DNA of 64,000 nucleotides from Aporrectodea caliginosa (GCA_020284085.1 JACEVL010000764.1:615869-679868); one strand, 5' to 3'; positions 43,040 to 55,500 are shown, counted from the stretch's first letter. Translations and numbers: made by a program. The notes: generated from the sequence alone by a model not told the origin.

Positions 43040-44104
43040 TACACTGAGGGTTAAAATTGACCCCAACGCAAGTTTTACAATATGTTCTTTGATTTTTTAT
43101 TCATTGCTGAGAAAAGAAATATTAGTAAAGTAATTGGAACATGTTTACGCTGTTCAAATTGAATGAATTTCTAATGTAATAGTTACAGTCTAGTGTTCAG
43201 AGTGTTCGAGTACTCAATGTTCAAAACTAATAATTATGGACAACATCCGGTCATTAAAGTTACTGTCTGCAGTTTATGTATGCATAGTCGGCATGTTCCA
43301 TGCACGCATTGCGTCTACAAGCGGCAATGATTATGCTGGACAGCCTGGACTTCTTATCATTTTCTTATGATTTTGTCCAGTTGTCAAGTACTGTTCTTAT
43401 AGCTGCAAGTTGTTTAGGATCTCTACGTTCTCTTCTGCACAGCACATCATCAAATCTAAGGGCATGTTATAAGTTATAGTCATGCTGTCGCTGACACATC
43501 GTCTGAATTCTACAACAGTTACTGCTGTACTGCCTCATTTCTTGACTTGTCAGAAATTGTATTGTATTGTATTGTATTGTATTTATAAATTTATAAAGCG
43601 CCTCTCACAGTGAACACCAATCAGAAATATCACTCCATTTTTTACCATTTTTCACCACTGCCTTCCTTTTTTTTCCACTTGGGAGTTTCTTTTAGAATAG
43701 GATATCCCAGAAATAGTTGGAAAGCTGTTAGCGGACTGTCAGCATTTTTGGTAATAAAAATACTACGTAATCAATTATAATAGTTTCTCTTCTGTTAAAA
43801 TACTTTAAAATTAAATTCTATCCCATAAAAATGTAGCCTATTTTGTTATTTTTACATATGTCATAAAACTCATAATTATTCAGTATACACTGGGGTCAAA
43901 AACGACCCCATTGGTACTCAGTGTATAAATGGAATACTTGCGTCATCTGGTGATAGAAAATGTAAAATAAAACTTTTGTACAAAACAGGAATACCTATAA
44001 AGATAAAAAATTTCGTTGAGATATCACTTATAGGGGGTTAGCAGCACTAATTGAAACAACCTTTGGGGGTCGATTTTTTTACCCCAGTGGTACTCGCGCG
44101 GTTA
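43040..44104. mobile_element. piggyBac-like palindromic termini around a LINE A 3' end
   Basis: GAGGGTTAAAATTGACCCCA lies at 43045; ACTGGGGTCAAAAACGACCC then CATTGGTACTCAGTG at 43889; and GGGGGTCGATTTTTTTACCC then CAGTGGTACTCGCGCGGTTAA at 44063-44104. The last ends at a TTAA. The shared GTACC(A/C)...GGGGTCAAAA...CCCC core is the same as at the 20.95 kb piggyBac terminus. No transposase lies between them. The extent of each copy is uncertain. Confidence 0.45.
43546..43640 (-). repeat. LINE A 3' terminus with (ATACA)n tail
   Basis: The plus strand has (ATTGT)n, then TTTATAAAGCGCCTCTCACA, then CACCAATCAGA, the reverse complement of the 3' end at 17.76-17.82 kb. Confidence 0.7.
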
Positions 44105-44400
44105 AGTAAAACAACTACGCATATTCAGCGACAAGAAAACGTTCGCTTGCACAAGCACCCATAAAGCAGACAGATCCAGTGAAAGACAAACGGAAAGAGG
44201 AAACCAAGGAGACACTCAAGCATACACTACGAATTACCGGAATTTGTAAGGCAGAGGCGAATGCTGATTACACATTCAGACAATCAAAAATACGCGCACA
44301 GACTTGTAAGCACACTCACACACTCAGTTTATGAAAAGGCCTGAAATCGTCTTTTTGACATTCCTGAGCACGCAGCTAACATTGTCGAGTGTGCAGATAT

Positions 44401-44424
44401 ATACAATATATATTATCTATATAT

Positions 44425-44460
<36 letters not shown>

Positions 44461-44505
44461 ATAAAATGTGTATATAAACTTATAAATATATAAATATATA
44501 TTAGA
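44401..44505. repeat. (TA)n microsatellite
   Basis: Runs of TATATA between 44404 and 44503, interrupted by TGTGTATAA. Confidence 0.9.
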
Positions 44506-44589
44506 TGGTTGCCCGTCCTGTGACGGCTATTTCCTTCATGTACTGACGAGCAAAAGAAACAGTATATAAGATGGCGATCAAAGTCCTAC

Positions 44590-45040
44590 AAAGTCCAATA
44601 ACAATCTCCTCCTCCCCACCCCTACTCCTCACCTACACCTTCCCTCCGCTTATCTCTGCTAATTTCCCTCTTCTCGCCATCCCTGCTCCTCCTCCACTTC
44701 CACCTCCCTCCGCCTTCCACCCCCCTCCTCTCTTCCCTTCCATCTCCTTCCTCTTACTCCTCTTCCCTCCCTTTCCCCTTCCGTCGCCTCCCTTAATTTC
44801 CACCTCCCATTCCCAGTTCCCCGCCCCTTTCCTCTTTCCCTCACCTTCCACTTTTTAAATTTCCCTCCCCTACCCATACAACTCCTCTCCCCTTTCCTCC
44901 CGGTTTCCTCCCGTCTTCCCTTTTTCTTTCCATTTCCCCTCCCTTCCCCTCCATTTCCAATTCCCCTTCTTCATCCCCTTCCCCTCCGCTCTTCTTTCCC
45001 TCCATTCCTCCCCGCTCCTCTTCCCATCCCTCCCCTAACA
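44590..45040 (+). repeat. Polypyrimidine low-complexity tract
   Basis: About 450 bases of C/T-rich sequence (ctcctccccacccctactcc and similar). Pro/Ser-rich plus frames and Glu/Gly-rich minus frames across it are compositional artefacts. Confidence 0.92.
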
Positions 45041-45399
45041 ATAAATGAGTCTAGTTTATTGTTATCATCGTAACGGATACGATAGTTCATAGAGTAAGAT
45101 TATAGCAGCGCCAACTAGCGAAAGGAAATGAGCGAGAGTAACAAATTATGACTTCGTGATTTCAAGATTTCATGGCAGCGCGTTTATTATGTTAATTCCT
45201 TTGCTAGTTCAGAATGACAACGCGCAATCACGTTCACTTGCCTGGAGATTTCTTAGAGATTAGCTCGAGTCTAATACCTGAAATTTTACCTGACAGTTTC
45301 AGGAAGAGGTCGCAATTCACATTTTCTGAGTATTTCTTGTTTACAACGCCAGTCGGTGATAAGATTCGGCCCCACACGAAGTCAGGGCGCCAGCAGGAA

Positions 45400-45670
45400 T
45401 TGGTCGCTGATTACCACCAGCGCCACCGCCGCTACGACCACCACCACCGCCACCACTTCAATTATAACCAAATCCGCAGCTAGTACGACAACCAAACCAC
45501 CAACACCCAACGTCCACCAGAATCATCAATACCACCTTTACCGCCACAACTTGAACCAGAACCAACACCACTACCATCCTACCACCACCCCCTTCACCAC
45601 TACACCACCAGAACCAACAAAACACAACCACCACAACCACTACCATTACCACTCCACAACCACTACTGCC
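45400..45670 (+). repeat. CCA-rich low-complexity tract
   Basis: Degenerate (CCA)n/(CAC)n sequence. Thr/His/Pro frames are artefacts. Between the two tracts (45041-45399) and up to 46000 I see no gene; TTACCTGGCTTCGCCCGGGT at about 45927 is a motif found in many invertebrate repeats, without further structure here. Confidence 0.85.
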
Positions 45671-46049
45671 ATCTAGATCTAGCGAATAAAAACTCTTATT
45701 TTACGATTTTAGCGCTTAATGACTGCAGGCTCCAATTTAAACGCATTTCATAGATAATAGTTTTCATTTTGCTAAGTTATAAGCAGGCTGAATCGAAACA
45801 GCTGAAACCGTAACTGTATTTTGAGTTAAGAAGAGGTCGTTGTCGAAATGGAAACGAGATAATTTTTAGAAATCAACTTCATACTTGTCTTTTTTTGAAA
45901 ACCGATTATTTTATACTAGCATTTTTACCTGGCTTCGCCCGGGTTTTCCTCAGGCGTAATTTTTAACGGCTGCAAATAAAGGCTGCTTACTTACTATAAT
46001 TATAATGCTTACGGGCTTCAAATATTTAAAATGTCCATAGCCTATATCT

Positions 46050-46480
46050 GAGTGGGATGGTCTGATTGTACAAAATTAATATTTAAAGAGCACAATATTC
46101 TAAAATTGAATGATGTTACAAAATATCAAATTGGACTATTCATGTACTGTTATCATTATAGGCTTCTTCCATCACTGTTTGATAAATATTTCCTTAAAGG
46201 TGTAGCTATCCATGGACATGATACTAGATCATCCTGTAAATATCGAACCCCAGGGACACGAACCAGGACTAAGCAGTTCTCAATTAAATGCTCAGGTCCA
46301 CCACTTTGGGATTCTCTTCCTTAAAATTTAATAAATATATTACACATGGCTCAATTTAAAGCTCAACTGAAACATTATTTCTTGAACACATAAAACGAAT
46401 ATGACTCGATAGATTGTACCTTAGTTAAGATTGTTTATAATGTACAACTGTGAACAAACTGAACATTATAATCTGTTTTG
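46050..46480 (+). pseudogene. LINE C C-terminal fragment
   Basis: Plus frame 46052-46324 reads LNDVTKYQIGLFMYCYHYRL, then LPSLFDKYFLKG, then HGHDTRSSCKYRTPGTRTRT and CSGPPLWDSLP. It is colinear with the end of the 40.2-40.8 kb piece (LEQIRTLQIGLFMYRY). After a stop, the 3' part gives FKAQLKHYFLNT and then AT-rich UTR with (TTTG)n. Confidence 0.7.
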
Positions 46481-48529
46481 TTTTGATTTTGTTTGTTTGT
46501 TTGTTTTAAATCTTGTACTGCAATGTTTTGTTATTTAGTTGTTTGGCGATGATTTAGCCCTAACATTGTTATTTAAGTTGAATTTTCTATAACTAGGCCT
46601 AAATGATCATAAAAATCGTCTTGCCATCAGTAAATGTAATATGGAAAAAGGGGCATCCCTGCAATAGCGGATTATTTTATCCTTTAGGGCTGTTGACGGC
46701 ATCAGCAAATTAACATTTTTTTAAATAAAATGACTGATTGTTAATTAATTGTGCTGTTGTTGATTCAATAAACGGCTGATTGATTCAATTGAAATGATAT
46801 TTAGAGGTGAAATAGTTGTTTTCCAGTGTATTTAATTTAATTACTTGTGACTCAGCGGCTGCCACGTTTAGCATTTGAGTTTAATGTGCTTTTGGTAAGC
46901 GACATCGCATTTGAATTTAATGTCCGCTTACTGCGCCACCTATGGAACGTTCTTTCGTGTATCTCTAGCGTAATCCATCATTGCCGTTTGGTGGATTTGA
47001 AAATCGACTATCCATAATTTTATATCGGAACTGAAAGTAAATTTTGAGTAGAAATAAGTTTTACATCGCTAAAGTGTTGCATTGGCTATTTTTTCCTTGA
47101 GTTGACCTAGAAAATCGCCCGTGGAAATTTCTTATTAGAAATTAACTGGAATCGTCATTGGCTGAAAAGGACTTGAGGTAGATTTTAAGGCGTTTGAATA
47201 AATGACCACGTCAAAATTAAAATGTCCGTATATCGGAATTTAAAGTAAATTATGAGTTGAAAATAGTATCGCACGGGTTATCGCTGCCTTATATATAGGC
47301 ATGTTATTTGTTCCCAGGGCTAGATATAATAGCAGACGAAGCGAGACCGATCTTCTATTACCTCGTTGAGCTCGATATTTTATTTCTCGAGTTTTATTGT
47401 TCCATTAGAGCTCGTAAATTCTTCTAGTCGAAGTCGTGGTTTTATTACGAATGCACCTTATATGCATATTTATCCCCGCGTGATGTTAGACAAATGGCCA
47501 GCGTTATTGATATTACCTCGTTGAAGTTGGCCATTTCGAAATTATAAATGTCCATAAATCGGAATTTAAAGTTAATTGCGAGTTGAGAATAGTCGCGTTG
47601 ACCTACAAATTCTTATAAGAAGGTTTGTACATTTTTTTTTATTGCTAGAGCGTTTCTTTCGCGAGCCTTTAGCCGGGTTAGAGAAGGACAAACTTTCAGA
47701 ATTATTTATAACATATTTTTTTCACATTCGTTTATTGTTTGCAAGATTTCACTTGTATATCGCCAATGTTATACGACACTTAAATCGCGCTATATTCTGT
47801 TTCTCAACGAAACCCTTCTTAGCAAGCAGTTCCACTGCCTGCTTCTTCTGGTCTCTCGGGAAGCGGGACTCCGATGTCCATTGGACAACTCTGAACAACC
47901 CCTCTGACTCGACGCATCGCTCTTGAACAAGCTGATGCCTTGCGCTTAAATTTCTACTTACTCTGTAGACATTTTTAGTTTACATTTACGATTACGCTCT
48001 GTAAAATAATCGACTGAGGTCTGTATGCGCTACTTGTATATGCATCTTAAGGCGATATATAAGTTTCTCCTCACATGTATATCGCCATGCTGATTTCAGA
48101 TTATATTCATACAGGTGTGGAGATACTCAGTAAAACTACCTCTAAAGACCTCTTCAAACTGCAAAACTAGAAAAGCTAGAAGCAGCAGCATTGACCATCC
48201 ACCTAGAACTGTCTCGGTGGTGGTGATGCATCAGGTACATCAGGTAGCAAAACAATGCACAGTAGATAAGAAAAAGAGCCACCAATGGTGGGTTCAAGCA
48301 CACACGTAATTAATACTCATAATAATATAATGTAAGTATACTTTATTACTTGCATCTGACGTAGTTTTTTCGTCTGCCATAATTTTGTTGTGAGAAAACT
48401 CAGAGTTACTAATAATATCGTCCAATATAAAACATTACGACGGCCTACAATACGGTTAGATGTGCGAATGCAAAAATTGTTGACGTATCAGTAGAACTCT
48501 TAGAAAACAACCGTATTTACTGGCAAGCA

Positions 48530-48536
<7 letters not shown>
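46481..48536. repeat. No gene; dispersed repeat near 47.0, 47.2 and 47.55 kb
   Basis: TATCGGAATTTAAAGTAAAT with TATGAGTTGAAAATAGT recurs in diverged form at about 47018, 47229 and 47552, so the region contains about three related units of roughly 200-320 bp. A GCATTTGARTTTAATGT pair occurs at 46872 and 46909. The frame at 47576-47926 has no known motif. Confidence 0.5.
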
Positions 48537-48610
<74 letters not shown>

Positions 48611-48612
48611 AT
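48537..48612. repeat. (GT)n microsatellite
   Basis: About 35 uninterrupted GT units. TTAGGGTGGTCCTTATTTTT follows at 48618 and may be a transposon terminus (see findings). Confidence 0.97.
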
Positions 48613-48892
48613 AATATTAGGGTGGTCCTTATTTTTAAACTTTTGCTTTTTTCATGGGCTCCCTTTAGTTTGGTTTCTCTAAAAGAGAAAACAATTCTGT
48701 AATATTTTCAGCTCAAAATAATAATATTTAGAGGTTGCTACCGACTCTGAAAGTTTGCCATGATCAGCTAACATTAAGCTGTAATTAATACAAGCGAATA
48801 GTCATTGTGATTGACGCTTGTAAATTATTATGCCATAAAATACCACTTGCATGGTTTGTATCTAGTCAACTTGATCTTTGCAAGTAGGCCTA

Positions 48893-48962
48893 TAGTAATG
48901 TAATGTAATTGAACATTTATATAGCGCCCCTTCGAGATATCTATTCAGAGGCGATCTATGCG
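48893..48962 (-). repeat. LINE A 3' terminus
   Basis: (TAATG)n, then CATTTATATAGCGCCCCTTC and GAGATATCTATTCAGAGGCG, the inverse of LINE A 3' ends. Truncated to about 70 bp. Confidence 0.75.
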
Positions 48963-49019
48963 CTAGCTTATGTTAAATATTATTACGAACGAACATTATT
49001 TATATAAGTTAGCACAACA

Positions 49020-50710
49020 ATGTTTACCTCAACGTCAGCTGTCTTCGATGGTTTTCGACCTATCTCTGAGTCGGACCTTCGTTCAGTTTTATCGTCTGTT
49101 AACTTAAAATCATGTGAACTAGATCCACTACCCCCTTTTATCATTAATGACATTTTGGATGATCTTGCCCCTTTCTTGGTATATCTGTTTAATAGGTCAC
49201 TCTCTGAAGGCTGCATTCCTCCCTCGCAGAAGCGGGCTCTTGTCTTTCCTTCGCTCAAAAAGCCTAACCTTGACACCAACCTTTGCAATAATTACCGGCC
49301 TATCTCAAATCTATCCTTTCTTTCTAAGACTCTAGAACGTCTTGTATCTCTCCAGTTTCTCCCTTATCTTGAGCAAGCTGGTCTACTTCCTACTAACCAG
49401 TCTGGCTTTAGGGCTAACCATTCCACCGAGACTGCCCTCCTTTCCCTACTTTCTGAAATCTATTCTGCTGTTGATAGGTCTGAACTGACTCTTCTGGCTC
49501 TCTATGATGTCTCAGCAGCTTTTGATATGGTTGATCATGAGATTCTTCTTCAGCGTCTTGAGACCTCTTATGGGCTTAAGGGCCTCCCCCTTTGTTGGTT
49601 TCGCTCATACCTATCTGAACGAACCCAAATGATTGTTACTGGTGACTCCAGAACCCAATGGGTCCACGTTAAACTAGGTGTCCCTCAAGGCTCTGTTCTC
49701 GGCCCTCTCTTATTTATTTTATATACGGCTGACATCCCCTCTCTTTTTCCGATCTGTGGTGCTGCTGGTCATCTCTTTGCTGATGATGTGCAAGCATTTG
49801 TCCATGGTCCTTCGTCATCGCAGTTGCTTTTGGTCGGGAGTATTCAATCTCTCTCTAATCATCTCCACTCTTGGATGTCATCTAATCGCCTCTCCCTTAA
49901 TGCTTCTAAGACTCAATTCATCTGGTTTGGTACCCCTCAGCAGCTCCATAAACTTGATTTTGCTATCCTCTCTGAAAAGTTCCCACTCTTCTCTTTCTCG
50001 TCAAGTGTACGCGATCTGGGTGTTACCCTTGATAGTTCACTTACCTTTAGCGAGCACATCTCTAATCTCACACGCTCCTCCTATTTTCACTTAAGGCGTC
50101 TCAGGGTCATTCGTCGTTCTGTCTCCTCCTCCATATTCACAACTTTAGTTCATGCTTTTGTATTTTCTCGGATTGACTACTGCAATTCCCTTCTTGTTGG
50201 TCTTCCTAAGATTCGTCTCTCTCCTCTTCAGTCGGTCCTCAACACAGCTGCTAGACTGATAGCCCGCCTTCCCCGGTACTCTCACATCTCTACCTTTATG
50301 TTTGACGAACTTCATTGGCTCCCTCTGCATGCTCGCATACAATTTAAAATCCTCTCTCTGATCTTCAAGGCTCAGAAGGGTCTTGCCCCTCAATATCTGG
50401 TTGGTGTAATTCTTCGGCCTCACTCAGCTTCCTCCCACCGTCCACTTCTGTTCCTGCAATAGACTTGACCTCTTGGTTCCCCGTAGTAGAACTGCTATGG
50501 CTCAGGCTCGTTCCTTTGTTTCAATTGGTCCCTCTCTTTGGAATGCTCTTTCTCCTTCTGTTCGCTCTAAAATTCTCTCTGGCAGTCTCTCTTCTTCCTT
50601 CGCTTTTCTCAAAACCTGTTTATTTTCACGGGGCTTAGCACACTGGGAGCGCTTCTGAACGGTTCACCCTACGAGAGGCGCTTTACAAATGCTTAAATAC
50701 GATACGATAC
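49020..50710 (+). pseudogene. LINE A: longest copy, CR1/L2-group reverse transcriptase
   Basis: Open frame 49020-50462 (480 codons) covers most of the RT domain: NYRPISNLSFLSKTLERLV (about residue 91), NQSGFRANHSTETALLSLL, ALYDVSAAFDMVDHEIL (motif A), GVPQGSVLGPLLFILYTAD (motif B), HLFADDVQAF (motif C, FADD, about 251), then LRRLRVIRRSVSSS and HWLPLHARIQFK. A stop at 50460 is followed by the C-terminus in another frame (SIGPSLWNALSPSVRSKIL to about 50658). The endonuclease and RT N-terminus are missing, so it is 5'-truncated. The 3' UTR has GAGAGGCGCTTTACAAATG and an (ATACG)n tail at 50696-50711. The RT core is uninterrupted, so this copy is young relative to the others. Confidence 0.9.
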
Positions 50711-50827
50711 GAATGTGGAAATAGTATCTTTTAAGCTGACAGAAAAGTCTAGAATTAGGTTTTAGCTAATGGGATACACTGTAAGATTGAAGATAGAAAG
50801 AGACGTGTGTGACTTAGGCCAGCTAAC

Positions 50828-51316
50828 ATACTGTTAGGGTCTCATGACTGAGTCCTAACCGGTCCTGGGATGGGCATAGTTATGCTTGGGTAGGTTTCCT
50901 GGGCGGAGGGTAGACCTCTAGCGGGGGAAATTTCCTATAAAAGGATGTAGGAAAGGGGGCGTCGGAGAAGACTGATAATACGGCCGTAGGGCTTTTGTCG
51001 TGTCCGAGTTCTTCCTGATGTCTTCATGGGTGTTTTCTTCTGCACGATAGTTAAGCTATTTTCGTGGTCAGTTCCTCGATTGAGGTTCTACATGTACTTC
51101 AGTTCGGTTAAGAGTTCTTCTTGTCGTCAGCCTGTTGCTGCTGTGAAGTTCTGTTTCGTTGGCGTTCTTTCGACACAAAGAGCGAACCGCCATCCACCGT
51201 TGTTCTACGGTTGGGTAATAATGTCATCGTTTTGAGTTGTATTTTGTTGAGAATTATACCTTTTAAACTAGATACGAGTGTTTGAGCCTTTATTCAATTA
51301 GGTCACGTAACAATAC
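50828..51316 (+). mobile_element. Solo LTR with 4-bp target duplication
   Basis: The LTR is 50832-51312 (481 bp), beginning TGTTAGGGTC and ending CACGTAACA, with TGTTA...TAACA inverted ends. ATAC flanks it on both sides (50828-50831, 51313-51316). A TATA box TATAAAAG is at 50936-50943. It is not similar to the solo LTR at 7.8 kb. No internal retrotransposon sequence remains, as after LTR-LTR recombination. Confidence 0.78.
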
Positions 51317-51319
51317 ATT

Positions 51320-52390
51320 CAGTAATACAAAGCTACAAAGCAAAGAAGAAATCCTGACAGTGTTTTACGATTACATAAAACAGCCAAGCAAACAGTAGCA
51401 GATGCTTGTCGTTCCATAGCTAGTGATGTTCTCGAAATTTGCGCAACGGCACATATTCAAACGCTTATAAAGAAGCATGTTGTAGAGAAAATTAAAGGTT
51501 TCTTTCAAAACTATTTTTTTTAATTAGGGAAAATAAGGAGAACACGCAAAACAATCAGAAGTGCTAAAGGTTAAAGAGGAAGAATGAAAAGCAGGTTTAA
51601 AGGATTTGTTTGACATTGCACATGCCCATCCCTTGCAAATAGCAGCACTGAAGGGGTAGACAGTTTCTATTTACACAGCCTAACGCAGATGATCAAGATA
51701 AGATGTGTAGTGATGATACGACTTTGGCAAGAAGAGAGATAGTGTGTGTTGAACGTGAAAGGAAAGTAAACAGTGGACCAAGAAATGGTGGCCGCATCCT
51801 GTTGGAGCAGGCACTGGACAAGAATAATTATGTTGTGGTGTGCATGGCACCATCTCATACTAGAAATAATGTGGAGGCAGTGCCGCAGTGGACATGCTCT
51901 CTCATTGGTCCATCCAAAGGTCAAGACATAATGACTTTCAAGAGATTCCAGAAAAGCTGGGAACTTATAGACAGATCAAACTAGGAAACAGCCTCCATTG
52001 ATACCAAGCGCCAAATGGTTGCTGCTCTGGACAAAACTGGCATCAAACATCCACTATAGAGAACAACATTGATCAGCTCGAAGTAACTGGAAGATTTTGT
52101 TAGGGAAAAGACTGGAAGATTCTTCAGCATAACAGGCATTCCATCTAGTTTTCTTCAACAAGATGTTGATGCTTGGCCAAAAGATAAGAACTGCAAGTTA
52201 GTAAAAGGCCACCCCCAGCTCAAAAAGAGATCTGAATGACATAGCAGAGCGTGGATTGGCACTCATGGAAGAGTATAACAATCCAACAAATAACGAGGAT
52301 CAGAAACAGTTTCTGCTGTTGGTTGTGAAGGAATATCGTCAAATATATCCAGACAGGAACAAAAAGACACTGATGCATTAATACATTAAA
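51320..52390 (+). pseudogene. Unclassified transposon gene (FKRF..SW type), C-terminal half
   Basis: Frame 51703-51984 reads NGGRILLEQALDKNNYVVVC, then SLIGPSKGQDIMTFKRFQKS and WELID. The matching region of the copy at 58.1-59.0 kb reads GRNLLHLAGRHYVML...TGPDILILHRFLDHWR. These are the conserved G..LLE..L, CRHH-like and GP..(P/G)DI..FKRF...W..ID blocks of a repeated protein family I recall from cnidarian, mollusc and arthropod genomes without a settled name. Frames after 51984 are broken. I assign no enzymatic role. Confidence 0.5.
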
Positions 52391-52699
52391 TATTAATTGG
52401 AACTAAAACATTTTCTTGTGTTTGTGTGTGTTTTGACCCAAATAGTAAATACCACCGTCCCCCAGAATTTTTTGAATTTTTGCATAAGAATAGTACACAC
52501 CATACAATATTCAATGTTTTTCTGCTTTTTTAACAATTTGATATATATTCGGTCCGGTAGCAACATCTAAAACTTATAAAATCTTTATAGTGGGGTACGG
52601 GAGCTGAAAAAGTTTCACATCTGGTAACCAACGCGCCCCTTTGGTTCCAGATAGTACATGGGTAGACGAGTCCAAAAAGCGCGGGACACAAATTTTCCC

Positions 52700-53490
52700 G
52701 GCCCTCTAGCGGATATGGCAGCCATTTTACAAAATGGCCGACCAAAATACATTTTGCTCGATATCTCAGCTTCTAGTTCACTTAGAATCGTGATCTTGGT
52801 ATCTAATCATACATATTTAGGGGCAAGGATTCCAATAAAACCACTTGCAAACACTTATCTAGACGAAATTGGCAGCCATTTTCCAAAATGGCCGACCAAA
52901 ATGAAACTTTTTCAATATCTCAGCTTCTAGTTCACTTAGAATCGTGATCTCGGTGTCTAAACATACATATTTTGGGTGAGGATTCAAATAGAACTAATTG
53001 CAAACACTTATCGACAGGAAATTGGCAGCCATTTTCCAAGATGGCCGACCAAAATAAAACTTGGTCAATATCTCAGCCTCTAGTTCACTTAGAATCGTGA
53101 TCTTGGTGTCTAAACATGCACATTTTGGGCGAGGATTCCAATAGGACTAATTACAGACATCTATAGGAAATTGGCAGCCATTTTCCAAAATGGCCCACCA
53201 AAATGAAACTAAAGTTAATATCTAAGCTTTTAGTTGACTTAGAATCGTGATCTCGGTGCCTAAACATACATATTTAGGGGCAAGGTTTCCAATAGAACTT
53301 ATTGCAAACACCTATCCACACGAAATTGGCAGCCATTTTCCAAAATGGCCGACCGAAATAAAACTATTGTCAATATCTCAGCTTCTAGTTCACTTAGAAT
53401 CGTGATCTTTGTGTCTAAACATACATATTCACTGGCAAGAATTTCAACAGAACTAATTGCAAACACTTATCTACAAGGTAATTGCAGCCA
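52700..53490 (+). repeat. Five tandem units of about 153 bp, left arm
   Basis: Each unit contains GGCAGCCATTTTCCAAAATG, then GCCGACCAAAATGAAACT, then ATATCTCAGCTTCTAGTTCA, CTTAGAATCGTGATCT, ACATACATATTT and GCAAACACTTATCTA. CCATTTTCCAAAATGG is itself a palindrome. Confidence 0.9.
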
Positions 53491-53744
53491 ATGACGTCAT
53501 TTGAGAAAGGTGGGGATTTTCCCTGGTTTGTAAATCAACAGTCATACATCGTTCACGTCATTCACGGTCACACAGGCCATTACACAGACCGAGAACGGTA
53601 CCGTGCAGAGCAGCTTCACTCATTTGCACTGTCCCCTACAGCTATTCCCGCAGTCACATCTGAGCAGTTCACGACAGGTATGAGATGCTTCGGAAAGTGT
53701 GGTCCACTTCGCTTCCCAGCCTTCTTTGCAGCTACCTCAATCAC

Positions 53745-55500
53745 CCGGACATGGTAGTTTTAGAACAGCTACGAACATCTGTGCCCAAACATGACCTGCC
53801 TGGTGGGCAACTCTCTTTATGTGTTCCACAAGTGCAGCTTGAGTCGGTGGAAGGCCTCCATTAGTCTACCTTTCTGTGAGAACAGCTGTTTCCGTGCCTC
53901 ATTCACCTTCTCCTCACTGCTCGCATGGTCGTACAGAATAACTAGAAAGTGCCCCAGTACATCAAGCTGATCATCAACAGAGCTGGGAGTTAATGCTAAG
54001 GTGCAGAAGGCTGGGAAGATGTCATCGACTGTCTTCCAAATGTTCCAAGCCGTCCTTTTTCTGTGGCCAGCAAAGGATGATACTGTGTCACATCCGCTAA
54101 ATGCGTGTAGGAAGGGCAAGGCCACGCACCTGTCTGGGCTGAAAGCACCTGTCATGTGATGGGTATCTAAAGCTTTAGCCCAAGTCAAAACCAACCCACA
54201 GTTCGTCAATGCTGAGCTGCTGAACTGCTGCTATGGCCAACTCCAAAGCTTCAGAGTCAACTGAGCATTTCGTCACTTTATGATAATCATGTTTGGCATC
54301 ATCGGAAACATGCAGAAAAATCCTTGTATCAGCTTTTTCGTGAGTATAAGGAGCAAGTCCAGTTGTGTCCTTTGGCTGAGTGCGTGTCCCTTGTGGTGTG
54401 TGATTATGATCAGTCTTTCTGTTTGTATTTCAAGTTTTCCTATGTGCAGACTCAAGAATGGAAACAATTCTGACTTATATTCGTCATTCCTTAGAAATTC
54501 CTGCCAGTATCTAGGTAGAGCATTAGAAGATTCAACGTGCCGACGGCTTCCCTTACCCCTCACACTGCCTGTGAATGTCTTCAATCTGCCATGCACATAT
54601 TAATCCATACCACATCTACTCTATGCACATGCTCTGTCTGTCTTGTGAAAATATGGGAGGCATAATCTGAGAAGGTGCATACAGCGACAGGCTTGAGCAT
54701 GTTGGCTATGACTGCTCCATCCAAAGTAACAGCATCAAAGGTGAAGGGCCTTGGTGGATATCTGCGAAGGCATCATCTTTTGAAGTACGAACCAACTCTT
54801 CTAGGCAGCTCACAATGTCTGACTTGGTTCTTAGCCGCAATTTGCCTATATTCGAGGATGATGATGGGCGTGCCTGATTCTCATGTGCAAAGAATTTGTC
54901 CAGTTCTCCTTCATGTGTCTGACAGGAGATGTACAACCTGGAGAATAGTGAACAGTCATTCCTCACAGATGAAAACTGTTGCATTGCTCGTGACTTGTCC
55001 CGTACATGTGGACGACTTAAGAGAGAGGAAATTGTTCTGTTTGATTTTGTCATTCACAGGTCGCGATTGGGTAACAAGACAATTGACAAATGTTTCATAC
55101 TGCTTTTGTCCAGTTTACTCGAGGTTCCGCATTGAGTTGATCACTACTGTATCAGCCATATCTCTGGTATCTACGACAAGTAGGTCATTGCTGTCGTCGA
55201 TGAATGGGTTTTCCATCTCCTTGATCAACCTGGTCGAAAAATGTTACCTGCGTGCCTTTTGTCTGTTCCTGAAGTCGAAGATCAGATTCCGTTTCTGGTT
55301 TCTTTATCGATTCCTGGTACTCTTCGATCTCTGGTCCAAAAACCATCCATCGTCGTAGGGCTTGTGGGTTCTGTGTGAGGCCTTCAGCACCTCCATCATC
55401 CTTCACACTAACGTTGTTCTGCTAATGCGCTTGGTCTAGGGCAATATTGGAGAATGCACGCCTCGTTTTCTTTACTGTGAAGTTGCCACGCAGAAATTCC
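53745..55500 (-). pseudogene. Transposon gene of the GCDTVSSF family, decayed
   Basis: Minus frames in order: NTYPDVCKEFLRGNFTVKKT (about 55500), FSNIALDQAH and VKDDGGAEGLTQNPQALRRW (about 55360), then VRNDCSLFSRLYISCQTHEG (54950), RTKSDIVSCLEEL (54820), GRLKTFTGSVRGKGSRRHVE (54590), YWQEFLRNDEYKSELFPFLS, ALPFLHAFSGCDTVSSFAGH and RKRTAWNIWK (54125), NEARKQLFSQKGR (53905), and VEHIKRVAHQAGHVWAQMF (53820-53765). I recall this protein from many marine invertebrate genomes; its DTDV...GCDT(V/T)S pattern hints at a PIN/XPG-type nuclease fold, which is inference only. The fragment has many stops and shifts, and its N-terminal part runs into the right arm. Confidence 0.65.

Noticed and set aside
44571..45041. 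Pro/Ser-rich and Gly/Glu-rich open frames
   Set aside because: They follow from the polypyrimidine tract composition and contain no domain.
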